DNA of 64,000 bases from Gracilaria domingensis (GCA_022539475.1 VCMS01000060.1:62001-126000); one strand, 5' to 3'. Numbered from the stretch's first letter, positions 30,614-42,567 are shown. The notes: generated by a model not told the origin, from the letters alone. Numbers and translations are program-made.

Positions 30614-30674
30614 AATGCTTTAGGTCTGTTGGTAAATAGTTCTTCGAACTATTTATCAACAGAATTAAAGCATT
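30614..30674. repeat. Hairpin with 29-base arms
   Basis: Arms 30614-30642 and 30646-30674 match at 26 of 29 positions around a 3-base loop (TTC). The innermost part is CTGTTGGTAAATAGTTC. It is one of a series of near-perfect hairpins between 21 and 47 kb. Confidence 0.8.
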
Positions 30675-31778
30675 TTGTATCGGATTCTCGGCTGTACATT
30701 TCAAATTGAGAAATATTAGTTAATTTGCATACAAAACATAAATCAATCAATTTAGCGAACACCGTCGAATACATGGAAGGGCTCTCTTCCATGAAGGGTT
30801 TTTGCTGGAATAGGTATATGTAAGAGCTCTTCCAGTGCCTGCAAGAGCTCTTCCACGTATAATGTCTTCATATAATTTAACTTAATTGTGGACGCTATTT
30901 TTTCTCATCATACGAAACAACACCCATGGTGACAAACTCAAGAAGAGGAACACAAGAAATGCCCGAGAGTACCAACCTAAAGGGCGAAAGATAATACGGA
31001 AGCTCAGCGATAAACGAAAAAGCTGAACAAGAAAACTGGAACAACAAGGCCTGTCTCAATTTTTACGTCGAAACCAACAACCGACTTCAGAGGCGCAGGC
31101 CAAGTAGCCTGTAGATGCATCTCACGTCCCAGGTTTGTGGGTAGAAAAAGGTTTTCGGTACGATGAGAACCGTCGCAGTGTGCACAGGAGCTCAACGAAG
31201 GGCAACACACTACAACTTCAGGAGAGGGGGGACAAGAGACGGAGCCGCCCAAACAGAGAAAGAAAAGGGGGGAGACATTTGATTGCAGAGAAGCACAGAC
31301 TGTGTTAAAGGGAAGTGGTGATGTCAAAGGAGAGGTCGACGACGGAGATGGAGATGGATAAGAGAAGGTTGGGGGGCGTCGTGAGGGAGGAAGTGGTCTG
31401 CCCGAGCCGAGTTAGTGGTGAGATCTCGAGATCGGGGTTATATAGAAAGCTGAAGTTGAGAAATATTCTAACGTGGCGTGTTCTCTCTATTCTACACCTA
31501 GAAAGAATTGAGTTATTTTCGTGAGGTTTCTCTAAAGTAAGTACATGGTCGGTTGTCCATGTCAGGGTGTTGTCCGACTCCATTACATGCTATGATGTAT
31601 GTCCCCGTGACGGCATTATACTATTCGAGTATCGGTCAATGTCCCAGTTATCTGGGTATACCATATCAAAATCTTGTTCCGACTGTCGCGAACCAGGATA
31701 AATGTCTTTCCCCCTATGCCCTGCCCCGAGTTTTCCGTTCCTCACGATCCCGATCTTAGTTAATTTTCTCCGTTGAAC
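30675..31778. other. Intergenic stretch with small palindromes
   Basis: No supported gene. A hairpin CATGGAAG / CTTCCATG lies at 30772-30793, and a palindromic direct repeat AAGAGCTCTTCCA occurs twice near 30823-30862. Short frames on both strands at 31004-31583 overlap antisense and show no domain. Confidence 0.45.
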
Positions 31779-32247
31779 ATGTCGGCCAAGCAAGTTCTGA
31801 ATATGGTTACTGATGATGATACGGAGCATTCCGGGGTCCCCCCCGTCTACGTTCTAGCGTGATTGATCACAAAGCCGAAGAGGTCAACAGCGATGTCCTT
31901 GCAACGGAAGAAGCGGAGGGAGAACTTTTGCTGATGCAGAAGAGAAGGTGGAGGCCGAAATTGCCGAGTTTGAACTCGTTCTATATCGTTTGCTCTCCCG
32001 AGAAGCAAAGCAAGCCGTCGATCTCTATGAAGGCGTACAGTCTTTACCGCCGTTTTTTGTACGTGGCTTGGGTTTCGGCCTTACATTGTCGGCGCTAGCT
32101 CGACGTTCAACCCGTCGTTCTGCCATAATTGGTCGAGTGCGCACAGTGACCCGTGACAACGTCTCCGGCGCCGCTGCCCCTCCTTCGAGAAAGAGGAGAG
32201 CGGGAAATGATGGCCACGTTAATGATCGCATACCCGCAACGACCTGA
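31779..32247 (+). pseudogene. Possible broken gene with two frameshifts
   Basis: An ATG at 31779 (MSAKQVLNMVTDDDTEHSG) opens a frame that stops after 27 codons, but an acidic text continues in the next phase (VIDHKAEEVNSDVLATEEAEGE) and then in a third (EAEIAEFELVLYRLLSREAK, VRGLGFGLTLSALARR) up to 32247. The first shift coincides with a run of C's near 31840. The combined text looks protein-like and helical, but I recognise no family. A sequencing or assembly error in the C run is an alternative. Confidence 0.3.
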
Positions 32248-32408
32248 ATCCCGGCGTTCTGCATCCGATCTGAGTACCTTGCTCAGTAAGCACTGCGCCT
32301 GCTTTCTTCACATCGTGTAACCCAAGTTGCATTAACAGCAGTTGTTGCATTGTACGAGCGTGCGTGCAGTCTCTTGGCTGCAGCGCGCAATAGCACGCAG
32401 CGCCTTTA

Positions 32409-33000
32409 TCTGCGCCGCGCAACTGCGCGAGACGATTTCCTCATGCGCCACGCCCGCCGGCGCGGTGACTCTCCAATAAGCCGCGCCGGCGAGGCGTGGC
32501 AACTCCCAGTTGCGCCGCGACAGCGCGGCGCGGCATCTCCTCGATACACAGTGGCAGCCGGCGCGGCGTTTCTCTAATGTGCAGCGCCAATCGGCGCGGC
32601 CGCACTCTGATGCGTCACGCCGGCGAGGCACGGCGATTCCCAGTTGCGCCACGCCAGCGCGGCACGTCGTCTCCTTAATATGTTGCGCCAGCTGCCGCGG
32701 GGACCCTCTGATGCGCCGCGCCAGCGCAGGGCGGCGTCTCTATGATGCGCAGCGCCAGCCGGCCCGGCGACTCTCCTTATGCGCTGCGCCAGCTCAGCGC
32801 GGCGTCTTCATGATACGGCACGCCGGCCGGCGCGGCGGCTCCCAGTTGCCACGCGCTAGCGGGTGCGGCGTTTCCCTGTGACGTGCCGCGCCAGCAGGCG
32901 TGGCGTCTTTACTGCGCCGTGCCGTGCCAGTGGGCGCGGCGTCTTTCTTGTGCCCCGCCGGGCCACCCGGCGCGGCGTTTCCCTGTGACGCGCCGCTATT
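32409..33000 (+). repeat. GC-rich minisatellite, period about 34 bases, about 17 units
   Basis: Consecutive units of 32 to 37 bases follow the consensus ATGCGCCGCGCCAGC, then GGCGCGGCGTCTC, then a short variable link. Examples start at about 32442, 32476, 32508, 32542 and 32575. Units differ at many positions, so the array is old. Each unit is itself partly palindromic (GCGCCGCGCC/GGCGCGGCG). There are no unique spacers, so it is not a CRISPR array. Arg/Ala-rich open frames through it are artefacts of composition. Confidence 0.85.
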
Positions 33001-33779
33001 GCAAAACGACATGGCCCAAGGCGTCGTCCCATTAGATTGAGAGCAACTGTTGGACTGCAGCGGTGAAGAGGGCGAGTAGCTCAGCTAGTCGGATAAGATC
33101 ATATCATCCATAAGCGACCACCAACTCCATTCCAACAGGGGCTCGATAGAGAGCCGTTATTTAACTACTCATACTTGTAGTGCAACGCTCATTTAGAAAG
33201 ATTCTGCTCGCACTTATTCATAATTCTTACTCACGGGTTGGCCTGGTACACACAAATATATGACTAGTAATAACTGGCCGTTTCCATCGAGATGGTTCGG
33301 ACACGGGGGACATGGTGAAGCCTATGGGATGTTGAACACTACACGTGGGCATTTGCCACATTTATTGGATATTTTTATTATGTTTAGAGATTGTACTACT
33401 TAACGGGCCAACATCGCCGCTGCCACGCCCAGTAAAGTTCCCTAACCAGAGGTGATCCTACTTCGTATCTCGGCTCTACTCTTTCTCGCCTTCGGCAGTG
33501 ATAACTCCGTACCAGAGTGACTCTCCGTTGCAACTGTTCGGCAATCCACCCTGCGTCCTATGCGAACCCCTATTGTGGGAGTGTTCACCGCTTTTGTCTC
33601 GTTTCGACCCTGCACAAGGAACACTTGGCTGAACGTCGTATCCCTTTGCACGATTTCCTTGAAGACAATACACTTGCGAGGGTGCCTCTTCGCTTTCACT
33701 ATCTTTCCCCACTTCGTGGTACTGACCCTGTAGAGAGGTACATCCCACACACGTGGCTCGCTCTCCCTGCCTGTCCATC
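33001..33779. other. Unassigned stretch before retroelement 1
   Basis: No gene supported. Part of it is likely the upstream part of a long terminal repeat, since the segment right after it (33780-33932) matches 58195-58355, but the LTR start cannot be fixed because no second copy is present in the window. Confidence 0.35.
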
Positions 33780-33932
33780 TCTCTACGCCCTGTCGTGACG
33801 GCGTGGCTCCCGTCCTACACCCGGATCGTTGTGCCATTCTGAAGAGTCTCTGTTCGCTGACTGCCCTCTAAGGAGGAAGATCCCGAACGTCTTCGTGGTG
33901 TGTTTCCCACTTAGGCGCATTGCACTAAAAAG

Positions 33933-33950
33933 TGGTCTCTCGACATAGAA
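33933..33950 (+). promoter_or_regulatory. Primer-binding-site candidate, retroelement 1
   Basis: TGGTCTCTCGACATAGAA begins with TGG, as a site complementary to a tRNA 3' CCA end would. It differs at two positions from the sites at 35667 and 58356, and lies at the same place, between an LTR-like tail and gag. Confidence 0.5.
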
Positions 33951-34025
33951 GGTCTACTCACTTGTGTGTTCCCTCTTTGAGGTTCATTTTTGGAAGTTCC
34001 CGTGTAACGGTTGGATTGGATACCG

Positions 34026-35201
34026 ATGTCTCGGAAGCCCTCCGATGCAAAGCCTGCGATCACTCACAGTCGTACCACCGACGGTGGTAGTCCGACGGAT
34101 GGTCGGCCTCCTTCGAGGATACCAGTTCGCTCTAGATCTACGCTGGGTAACAGGCCGTCCTCGCGGACGTCTAGTCCACCGGCGCGCCTAACACTTCCGT
34201 TTTCCCCATTGATCCCTCCCACTGATGGGATTGCTCCGGCATCTGCCGTTGCCCACCCGCCCCCTGCTGGGCAGTTGAAGGCTACCACCGAGGCGTCTCA
34301 GTCCAGTCGGGAGAAGTTTGACCACCCTCAGGCTACAACCCCGGAAGAGCAGGTTCGCATGCTGCGAGCTGGTCACAATTGTCTTATGGGAGTCCATTAT
34401 TGCCTCGCAGGAAGAGTCCAGACTCTCTGGGAGAAAGTTCGCACATTCCCTGTGAAGGATATCCCAGAGAATTTACGTGTCCTACGGTCCGATGTGAACT
34501 CCGTGCTCGAACGCATTGGAGGGCCCGCTGCCTGCGTGGAAGGAATTCAGACCGGATACGATGGGATTCGAAGCCGTCTGAAGACGTCGGAGAAGGCCGT
34601 CATCGCGAAACTCGCCACCACAGCGGAGCCGGTTGCATTGTTGCATCGCGACAAGAACACCGGCCGTGACAAATCACGGCCTAGGCGGAGGGTCAAGGAT
34701 GCCAGCCAGTCCTCCCACTCGGATTCGAGTACGTCAGTCGACGCCCCGAGTGATTCGGAAAGTTCTGATTCGTCAGACTCTTCCATCGACGATGGTCGTG
34801 TAGGGCACTCATCACGCTCGAAGCGGTCATCGGCCACCCAAAGTGTTGCTCGTACCCGGTTGAGGGGACGGAAGCACTCTCGGCTAAAGAAGCTGAAGCC
34901 GACGAACCCGATGTATCGCAAATTGTTTTCATACGGGTATTACCGTTTGGAAGATTCCTCATTGGATCACGCACCCCGTGGGACGGGTAAGGTCAAGTAC
35001 TGCATCCGCTGTATGCAGCTCTCACGTCGTAACCACACATTTTCTGGAAACGATCCAGTCCTGGTGCTTGATTTTCTCGCCGGTTTTTTGGCGGAGGCCG
35101 ATGTTCTCGGAATGAACGAAGGACAGGCCTACATTGCGTTACTGTATTTCTTACGGGGAGTGGCCGAAGACCAGTTCAACTCTATAAGAGGCTCATTGTA
35201 G
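34026..35201 (+). pseudogene. Gag of retroelement 1, truncated
   Basis: The ATG at 34026 (MSRKPSDAKP) starts a 391-codon frame. A Pro/Ser-rich N terminus is followed by a helical section, an acidic Ser/Asp tract (SSDSSDSSIDDG) and a basic segment (RLRGRKHSRLKKLKPTNP). The beginning of the gag core is then present (FSGNDPVLVLDFLAGFLAEA and YFLRGVAEDQFNSIRG). It ends at a TAG (35199-35201) well short of the core's end. The gag at 58873 has the same order and continues further, so this one is truncated by whatever begins at about 35202. Confidence 0.65.
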
Positions 35202-35666
35202 TATTACGGGCCTTAGGCTTGGTTCCCGATGATCGGTCATTGCTGGTATGTGGATGATGGTCCACAGGTTGTACACGTGGGGCTTTGCGGGCCCCCATAA
35301 GTTTATTTCTTTCTAACTTGTATTATTTATGGCATAGGTAGTATAGTTGGTAGACGTGGTGCACTGCGTTCCAGTGCACTACTCCAGAGCTTGAGGCACC
35401 TCGTAGCCGTTACTTAGGCTGCTCGAGCTTCGCCTTCCTCCTGTGGTAAAGTAAGAGACCCCTTGGCAATTATCTGACCCCATAAGTTAGCAAGTACCAA
35501 GGACCTTAAGGTTTTCAAGCCATCGCTACGTCACTCGCCGTCTATTGTAGGCACGACCGATAGCGCCAGCCCATTGCACCTTTTTAGCAGTGGTCTCTCC
35601 GTTGGCCCCTCATCCTTTGGACCGTTCCTCCCGTGGTTAGTGACCCGTGCCAATATACTACATTTC

Positions 35667-35684
35667 TGGTCTCCCGACCTAGAA
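35667..35684 (+). promoter_or_regulatory. Primer-binding-site candidate, retroelement 2
   Basis: TGGTCTCCCGACCTAGAA is identical over 18 bases to the site at 58356. The flanking elements differ, so the identity points to a functional constraint such as annealing to one host tRNA. Confidence 0.55.
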
Positions 35685-35782
35685 TTCCGCATGGAAGTGA
35701 TCAACGACCTCTAGGAAAGACGAACTACCGGAATTCTACCACCTGGACTACCGACGGGCTGGTAACACAAGCAACCGCCATC

Positions 35783-37048
35783 ATGGATAACAATCAACCC
35801 ATTCAGGAAGACCCTCGTACACCCGTGGCTCAAGCCATTGGAACTCCTCGACCGCCCGCTGATGTCGCCGGACCCTCTGGCGACCACGTGAGTGACCGTC
35901 GGACTTCCCACTCGCAGCCACAGGTTAATCTCCTCACACCAGTAGATAATCCCTAGAAGATTAATCATGACGCCTCTTTGGCCGGAAGACTCCGAGAACG
36001 GCTAGACGAGTACCGCTCGCAACTCAGCACATCACAGGCAGCACCGCAGGAAACCGTTGGTTCCGTAACTACCGATGGACATGCCGATGTCTTATGGCCT
36101 AGGGTTCGAGAGATGCTCGACCCTCGACTCGAAACCCTTGTGGATCTCCGAGTCTCTGTCGCTCTTGCTGAGCACGCTGACCAACTTGCTGAACGTGTCC
36201 TGCCAAAGGTTCTCGAGTTCGACGCTTTCGTCGACTCGCTTGCTTTAGATATCCCCCGTGAGGTGACTCGCCAGGTAGGCCCACCGCCCTCCGTGGGTGG
36301 AATCCAAAGTAACCCAATGGTATCTGTATGGCAATCCCGTTCCGAACCACCGGGAGCAGCTGCTTTGCCAGCCCCTCGCCGGGTTCAACCACAGGTAGAC
36401 CAATCGGGCGCACGTCCAGGGGACAATAGAGACGTCCCTCGGCATGAAAGACTAATGGCCGTGCCACCCGTGAGGTACACCGGGGCCCAGGGCCCCCGAG
36501 CAACCATTAGTTTAGAGGCTGAAGATGAAGAGCCGCCATTGGAAGCTAGAATTTCTGACCGTAGGATGAAGAGAAGTGGAAGAAGGAAGAAGTCGAAGAA
36601 CCAGAGGAAAAGCTGGAGGAACTTCAGCGGTAGCGAGTCCGATTCAGATTCCTCGAGTTCGAGTGGCTCAGAGACAGATGAGGCGGCTGTTTGACGCCTC
36701 AAACCGTTGGTAACAACCAATGAACTCTTCAAGAGAGTATTAGATTACCGTACGTATTGCCTGGCCGATCAATCAGCGCGATACTCCAGCTCGGTGGCCA
36801 AAAAGGTCGCTAGATGGGCCAAACGGATGCAGCTAACCATAACGGAAAAGTTTTCGGGATCCGACCCCATTTCTATCTTTAGGTTTGTCAGTCTGTTCCG
36901 CACGGCCTGTGATCAGAACGGCGTCCACGAGGGTGCCGGTCTGTATCTTTTTCAGTTTTTCCTCCATGGGCAACCCTATGAACATTGTCAGGGTACAAAA
37001 TCTGGCCCAAAAAGGGCCGCACTTAAGCCAGAAAATAGTTTAAATTAA
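35783..37048 (+). pseudogene. Gag of retroelement 2, interrupted
   Basis: The ATG at 35783 (MDNNQPIQEDPRTP) opens a frame that stays in one phase to about 37048 but contains a TAG at 35954-35956 and a TGA at 36692-36694. The order is a Pro-rich N terminus, a helical middle (RVREMLDPRLETLVDLRVSV), a Lys/Arg tract (RSGRRKKSKNQRKSW), an acidic Ser tract, then the gag core (MQLTITEKFSGSDPISIFRF, LYLFQFFLHG). The FSG[SN]DP motif is shared with retroelement 1. Inactive. Confidence 0.65.
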
Positions 37049-38060
37049 TAGGGCCATTTATTGGCTGGACATGACCGAGAATTGGCCTTTTAAACAAAGG
37101 CCAAAGTTGGCCACCTAACATAGTTCGAACATTGACCAAAAGAGGTCCCATACGCAACGAAAATACGTTGGCAAAACAACATCTAAAATAGATCGAATGA
37201 AGCCCAAGATCACTTCCGCTAGTAACCTCGAAGAATAAGCTAAATGTGTTCCAAGAATGGCCAAAATGAGACAATATCTTCTAGCCGTTTAGAGACCAAG
37301 TAGAGGACAAATTAGGACCGATTTCCTAGGTCGAAAATGCATCGTGTCATGGCCCAGGAGGGGCCCCAGTGATTGGACACATATAGATCTTAAGTACTTC
37401 GAAACCTGTACAAGAAATAGAAAGGGTATGTTCACAAGAACAGTCCAAGAACAAAGCTATCATCGTTCGAAATCATGTCAATGTGAGAACGTATTCTGCT
37501 CCCATAATGTGGGCGGTATCTGTACTACATCAGTACAAGATTGGGTTCAGAAACGTCATTTTAGTAGTCGATAAACGACTCATAGAAAAGCAGAAACCCC
37601 ATATTTTACTTCTCCTCAGATGAGGGACAATTTTCATTACGTGAAGAACCATAGTGGAATATTACGTCTCTGGTTAGAAGAGACTCAAATGTAAGGAAAC
37701 TATGTGGTACGAAGATGTGCTCTTCAATTTTCTAGATTGCGCTCGCCATTGATATTGGGATGCGGGAAGCCCAATCCCGTAGTGTCTGGCACCTACATCT
37801 CTCCACGACGAAGGGTACGAAAGCTCGCTTTCTTCGACTTCTTATGGACCACGTTTCCACCATTCCCTCCTCCTTGGGTCGAACATTTGGGTGAAACTGA
37901 AGGAGAAGGATCGGTGTGGGTAGACTCTCCAGTGCGTGCGGTTTGCACCGAAGAACGTTTCGATTGATTCTTTGCCCTCTTCGAACGCCCGCAGTGACTG
38001 CTCAGACGACGGTCTATTCCAGCTTCATTACCTTCTTCTCCATCACTTTTCTCAACAATG
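37049..38060. other. Unassigned stretch after retroelement 2
   Basis: The first 250 bases are peppered with GGCC and TTGGCC motifs and contain no gene. On the minus strand, 37793-38116 holds a Ser/Lys-rich frame that may continue the frame of the next entry after a frameshift. Confidence 0.35.
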
Positions 38061-38567
38061 TTACGCTTGATAGAGCGACTGGAACGACCTGCGACTGGCT
38101 GAAAAACTTTGAACATCCCACCCGTTATCGCTTACTTCACCATCATTGCCAACGTTATTGAAGTCGTTCGATACGGCATCATTGCGCTCTGGCGCCAAAC
38201 ATGAGGTCTCAAGGTGCTCCGGAAGCTCCTCCAAGGTCTGATTAGCTGATGCTGGATGTCCCTCATGATTTGCGAGAACATGAGATGTAGACCGACAATC
38301 TTCACCATCATTCTCGACGGACATGAGCTCGGCAACGGCTTTCTTCCTCTCTTCTACCTTCTTCTTGGACTCAGCAGCAGCCTTTTTGTAACGTTGCATC
38401 GCCTCTTTGATGAATTCAGTAACAATCCAGTAGTTTTGTGCGGCGGCGAGAACTGGGAATGCTTCTACATGTGATGAACCACTCTCAACAACTTTGAGCA
38501 GTCGTTTTTGGTAGTTGAAACCTTCTGTGGCTTTGAGCGCATTTTTAAGAGCACCAGAATCATTCAA
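38061..38567 (-). CDS. Hypothetical fragment with a coiled coil
   Basis: A 168-codon open frame without an ATG at its start. The text has a helical, Lys/Glu-rich segment (RYKKAAAESKKKVEERKKAV) followed by an acidic, Asn/Ser-rich part. A second minus-strand frame (37793-38116, with SIKRNIVEKSDGEEGNEAG) could be its continuation in another phase. Its upstream end overlaps the beginning of the transposase remnant on the other strand, so it may be a second protein of that transposon, a host gene fragment, or chance. I recognise no family. Confidence 0.25.
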   Translation of the reverse strand: MNDSGALKNALKATEGFNYQKRLLKVVESGSSHVEAFPVLAAAQNYWIVTEFIKEAMQRYKKAAAESKKKVEERKKAVAELMSVENDGEDCRSTSHVLANHEGHPASANQTLEELPEHLETSCLAPERNDAVSNDFNNVGNDGEVSDNGWDVQSFSASRRSFQSLYQA

Positions 38568-40763
38568 GGAGATAACTGACGGATTTCAGAGAGTACGAGA
38601 GGGTATCTATGAAGGAAAGGCGCCAGATGGGCCAAACGATTTTTTCCACGGCGAAATGTTCCGAAGAAGATTTTCAGAAGAGCTAGACACCAGTACTACA
38701 ACGAGCGAAGAGATTCACATATATCTTTCTTTGTCTACTGATGGTTTCGAATGCTTGAAGGACAAAAGGGGAAATCCAATCACTTCTTGGCCGATCGTGT
38801 GTACTGTTCTTAACTTCACACGAAAAGAGAGAGAAGCAGAGCTGCAAACTCTCTCATACTTGGTGTTGTTCCAGGTTCTCACTCCGCGGAATATTTTGAT
38901 ACGTTCATGGATCCATTTGTTTCTGATCTTAAGAGGTTAGAGAGCGGAATGAGCGTTGTATGTTTCGAAAAAAAAAGATCAGAACTCTGAAAGAGTTTTT
39001 ATTGTTTTTCACTGCGGATGGGCCTGCTGCGTCTAAATTGTTGGGCTGTTCAGGCCATAGTGCCGCAGTGTTTTGCAGGTTTAGTCACAAACGTCGGATA
39101 CATGTGCCTGAATGTGGATGTCTCTGTGCTCTCCCGGGTTGTAATGTTTCCACTCTCCGCAAAGCCTCAGTGCAAAGAGAAGGACATCGTAAAGGTGATG
39201 TAATCGATATCGAATGCGCCTAACCCCGCACCTCCACAGGCATACTCTCTGTTTGGAGACACTTTCAACAAATGTACCAATCATGAAAGAAAGTCAATTG
39301 CAAGAACCGAGGGGATAAAAAACAACTCCTGCTTAAGAACGCTTTCTTTGGACTTCAAATACGTATTCCTGTATGATGTCATGCTTCTCGTTTTGCTTGG
39401 ATGGTGCAAACACTTGATGAAGCTTATGACAGGGTTGCATCCGAGACTTTCTAACGCCCAACATCTGCCGTACTATTGCATGAGGTCCGAAGTAATCAAA
39501 GAAATATTCGAAAACATAATGATGTGTCAAACGGGAATTCTAAGTTCGTGGGGTCGTCTGCCACTTCCACTGAAAGGAGTCGGGAGATTTAAAGCAGAAG
39601 ACATCAAAAGGCATTCTGAGTTCTTTCTATTGCCATTCTTACATAGGTTTAAAGTGCGTCACAAGCTTGTGAAGATATGGAGGCTCACCTTTATACTAGT
39701 ACGCTCATGTTTTCAATACAATTGCGATGATGCAGCGGTTGAGTGCCTCCAGGATGTCGTAGAGAAAATGTAAGCTTCATTCGTTCTGGAGTTCGCTTCG
39801 ACACGTGAAGATTCATTTTGTCTCACTCCATCTACTCATGCTGTGTTACAGGTGCCAGAGCTCTTGAGAGAATTTGGACCTCTTCCAGTCACATCACAGT
39901 TTCTTGTCGAGCGTCTTCTTGGAGAGATCGGGAAACGAATGAATGCAAGATCCAACATCGCGACACATCTTTTTCACAAAAACCATAAACTTCTTGCACT
40001 GCGTATGATGCACAACGGAATATCGCCAAGATTAGAAAACGATATGTTAGTCGCAGGCATTTCTTCAAGGCTCGAGACCGAAGATGACGCTAGTATATCA
40101 TGAACCAAAGCAGTGTGCTGTGGCAGAGGAGTGTCGTCTTACATCAACGATGTGCAGCTTACCGCAGTTGCACGATACTTAAGAGAGAGCCACTCCATTG
40201 TCACGTTTCAAGTACGCGCTGTCAGAGAGTTCCAAGGCGTAAAGATATGGGACAATGACCGAGAGATATCACTTGAAACAACTGGATCCCAAAAGCGTCG
40301 GCGTAAGCTTCGACGAGACGCTAGGCAGAAATATTGTGTAGCGGCAGAATTTGTGTGTGATAGCGGCTCTTTGAGGCACACTTTGACTTCTGATGATGTA
40401 AGCAAAAGTACGGAGCGGACAAGGAAAGACATATACTACGGAGAGATCAAGAATATCAAAGAAATTGAGCTTGTTCCAAACATTTTTCATGCTCGACAAA
40501 AGAACGATGACATCATCACGATCGTATTTGTTGACGTGTGGTGGTAGTACGGAATGGTTCACGACTTAGAGTTGGATTTGGTATATTCCACAGGGCGCAG
40601 AGAATCAGAGGTCACTTTCGAACCTATTTCTTGCATTAAGCGATTGCTCGGCTTTCTTGATATATCTGATACTAGATATTACATTGATGGTGAGCGTGAA
40701 CGCCTCATGAGATCAAAATCAGTAACTTTGCGGGATGTGAAGAAAACTGTCCCAGGGTGGTAA
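38542..40763 (+). pseudogene. CACTA/Plavaka-like transposase remnant, copy A
   Basis: Fragments in changing frames follow the order seen in this family. IYLSLSTDGFECLKDK with ITSWPIVCTVLNF holds the first catalytic Asp region. Then comes FTADGPAASKLLGCSGHS with a Cys/His segment (HVPECGCLCALPGC), then DVMLLVLLGWCKHLMKL (the usual D-x-MH-x-x-L-G-x-x-K-H motif, here with His replaced by Leu). LREFGPLPVTSQFLVERLLG follows (the FGP and ER motifs), and finally a C-terminal domain (YYGEIKNIKEIEL, IITIVFVDVWW). Stops and frameshifts separate them. I see no terminal CACTA repeats. Confidence 0.7.
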
Positions 40764-41815
40764 CGCTCTGCGTGCGATAGATACCACGCACCTCTCCTGA
40801 AATGCACTTTGTTGTTCTGTAAAATTGAGAAGGATTTAGTCCGGGAAGCAATCTAAAGTGTGTGCGTTGACCTTGTACATATGCAAGTCGCAATTGTGAT
40901 GCAATACGAACAGCCATAAAGCCGGATGTCTACAATAAAGAGGAACAAATAACATAGATCACAGATCTCCCAAAGAGCCATCATAGCATGATTCCAAACT
41001 ATGTGCAACAGGTCCCTGATTGCTGTCGGCTGCCGTCCATGCAATCCATTTGATCTACGTGAACCACCATATTGTACATAATACGCGTTACCTAGTCCGA
41101 ATGGATCCCGTCGATACAAGCAACAGAATGTATCATTGGTTCCGTATACTACTCGAGTGATTCATTACGTTTCGTACCCAGCATATGTGCATAACGTTCG
41201 TCTGTCTCTTGCAGATGCTAGTTTTTGGCGAGGGTCGTCCAGAATGTGGCAAGGGTCGTCCAGTAAATTTTTTGAAAAAATATCGAGATCAATTATTTCA
41301 AAATTTGAAGATAATTGCTTGGGTCGTCCAGAATCGCTGTGCAGTAAATACTGGTGGGTTTTCCACTCGTGCTAGTTCTTTTCTCGAGGGCTACCTGAAC
41401 GGTATTTCGCGAAGTCTAGGTTCAGTTTCCATTAAGGTGCACATTACACGATACCTTCTGCGGAATGATACCTTGCAACGCATGGAATACTAGTGCTAGT
41501 ACAGATGATGCCCATTATGAAATCATACCGTTTTATTCGTATCTATTCTTCTATCGACCGCTTTTGCTAACCACTACTTCGCTTTACATGTACCATATCC
41601 CCATGATGGAGCGGGTGTAGGCGCAATCTGCGGCAGATGCCGCAGACTGCACGTCCACCATCGGCTGTATCGGTAGAACAAATACGCACTCCGAGAGGAT
41701 GAGGCGCGAAGCGCCTCATCCTCTCCGTTCCTCATGTAGGGAACCATGCCCAGATGCATGGTTCCCTACTTGAGGAACCTGCAACTCCTGAGCTACGTCC
41801 GCATCAAAAGTCATT
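40764..41815. other. Intergenic stretch with hairpins
   Basis: No supported gene. GGGTCGTCCAG occurs three times between 41230 and 41335. Three hairpins close together (41623-41778) have their own entries. The frame at 41185-41493 shows no domain. Confidence 0.4.
41623..41778. repeat. Cluster of three hairpins
   Basis: The first has 13-base arms at 41623-41635 and 41638-41650, with 12 matching. The second has perfect 15-base arms at 41693-41707 and 41711-41725 with a GAA loop. The third has 23-base arms at 41727-41749 and 41756-41778, with 22 matching. The second and third almost touch, giving a double-hairpin structure. Confidence 0.85.
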
Positions 41816-42540
41816 TACCTGTATACGCAAGCAGAAAGTATCCATAAGTTAGTCAATTCTCCGTTGGATGCATTTGAAATGCGATGGAACCTACCATTGA
41901 TAAAACAAAACAGAAACGTTGAGCTAGAAAAGTCGAGGGACCTAGTAACCCGCAAAAGGAAGAAGAAGAAGGAAAGGGATCGGTTAGATTATCAGCCCAC
42001 CATCATCGCAAAGCGCGAAAGGTGTCGAAGCGAGAACTCACAAGCAAGGACACCAAGAATGCCCATGCAGCAAACATACCGCAAGATGCGATAAACGAAA
42101 GAGCAGTCTATGTCCCAACCAAGCACCAGAATCTCCTATCCGGAACAGTCAGACATCGATCTTGAGAGACGAAATGAAATTGGTGGTGTACCTATGTACG
42201 CAAGCAGAAATTATCTATAAGCTAGTCAATTCTCCGTTGGATACATTTGAAATGCGATGGAACGTACCATTGATAAAACAAAACAGAAACGTTGAGCTAG
42301 AAAAGTCGAGGGACCTAGTAACTCGCAAAAGGAAGAAGAAGAAGGAAAGGGATCGGTTAGGTTACCAGCCCACCATCATCGTAAAGCGCGAAAGGTGTCG
42401 AAGCGAGAACTCACAAGCAAGGACACCAAGAATGCCCATGCAGCAAACATACCGCAAGATGCGATAAACGAGAGAGCAGCCTATGTCCCAACCAAGTACC
42501 AGAATCGTCTATCCCGAACACTCAGAGATTCAAGATCGCC
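41816..42540 (+). repeat. Tandem duplication, period 373 bases
   Basis: 41816-42188 is repeated at 42189-42540 with few differences; for example the block after TCAATTCTCCGTTGGAT is nearly identical. Both copies contain the same Lys/Arg-rich open frame (KRKKKKERDRL) of about 76 to 100 codons, which may be a repeat peptide but more likely reflects A/G-rich DNA. Confidence 0.85.
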
Positions 42541-42567
42541 AAGGAACCAACTTGGTTTGTTCCGCAG

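Larger units (their letters stand above)
33780..35201 (+). mobile_element. Ty3-type retroelement 1, 5' fragment
   Basis: The segment 33780-33932 (including CGTGACGG and ending just before TGGTCTCTCGACATAGAA) resembles 58195-58355 ahead of the same primer-binding motif, so it is taken as the end of a 5' LTR. The gag frame follows after 93 bases and breaks off within its core. No protease, reverse transcriptase or integrase follows. Confidence 0.6.
35202..37048 (+). mobile_element. Ty3-type retroelement 2, 5' fragment
   Basis: About 460 bases of non-coding sequence (35202-35660), probably an LTR, end shortly before TGGTCTCCCGACCTAGAA. A gag frame follows that is related to, but clearly different from, those of elements 1 and 3. 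No pol follows; after about 37000 the text dissolves into low-information sequence. Confidence 0.55.

Noticed and set aside
32350-32881. Arg/Ala/Ser-rich frames through the GC-rich region
   Set aside because: They arise from the 34-base minisatellite; the period is not a multiple of three and no single frame is favoured.
32409-33000. CRISPR array
   Set aside because: Units are contiguous and diverged with no unique spacers, and the genome is eukaryotic.
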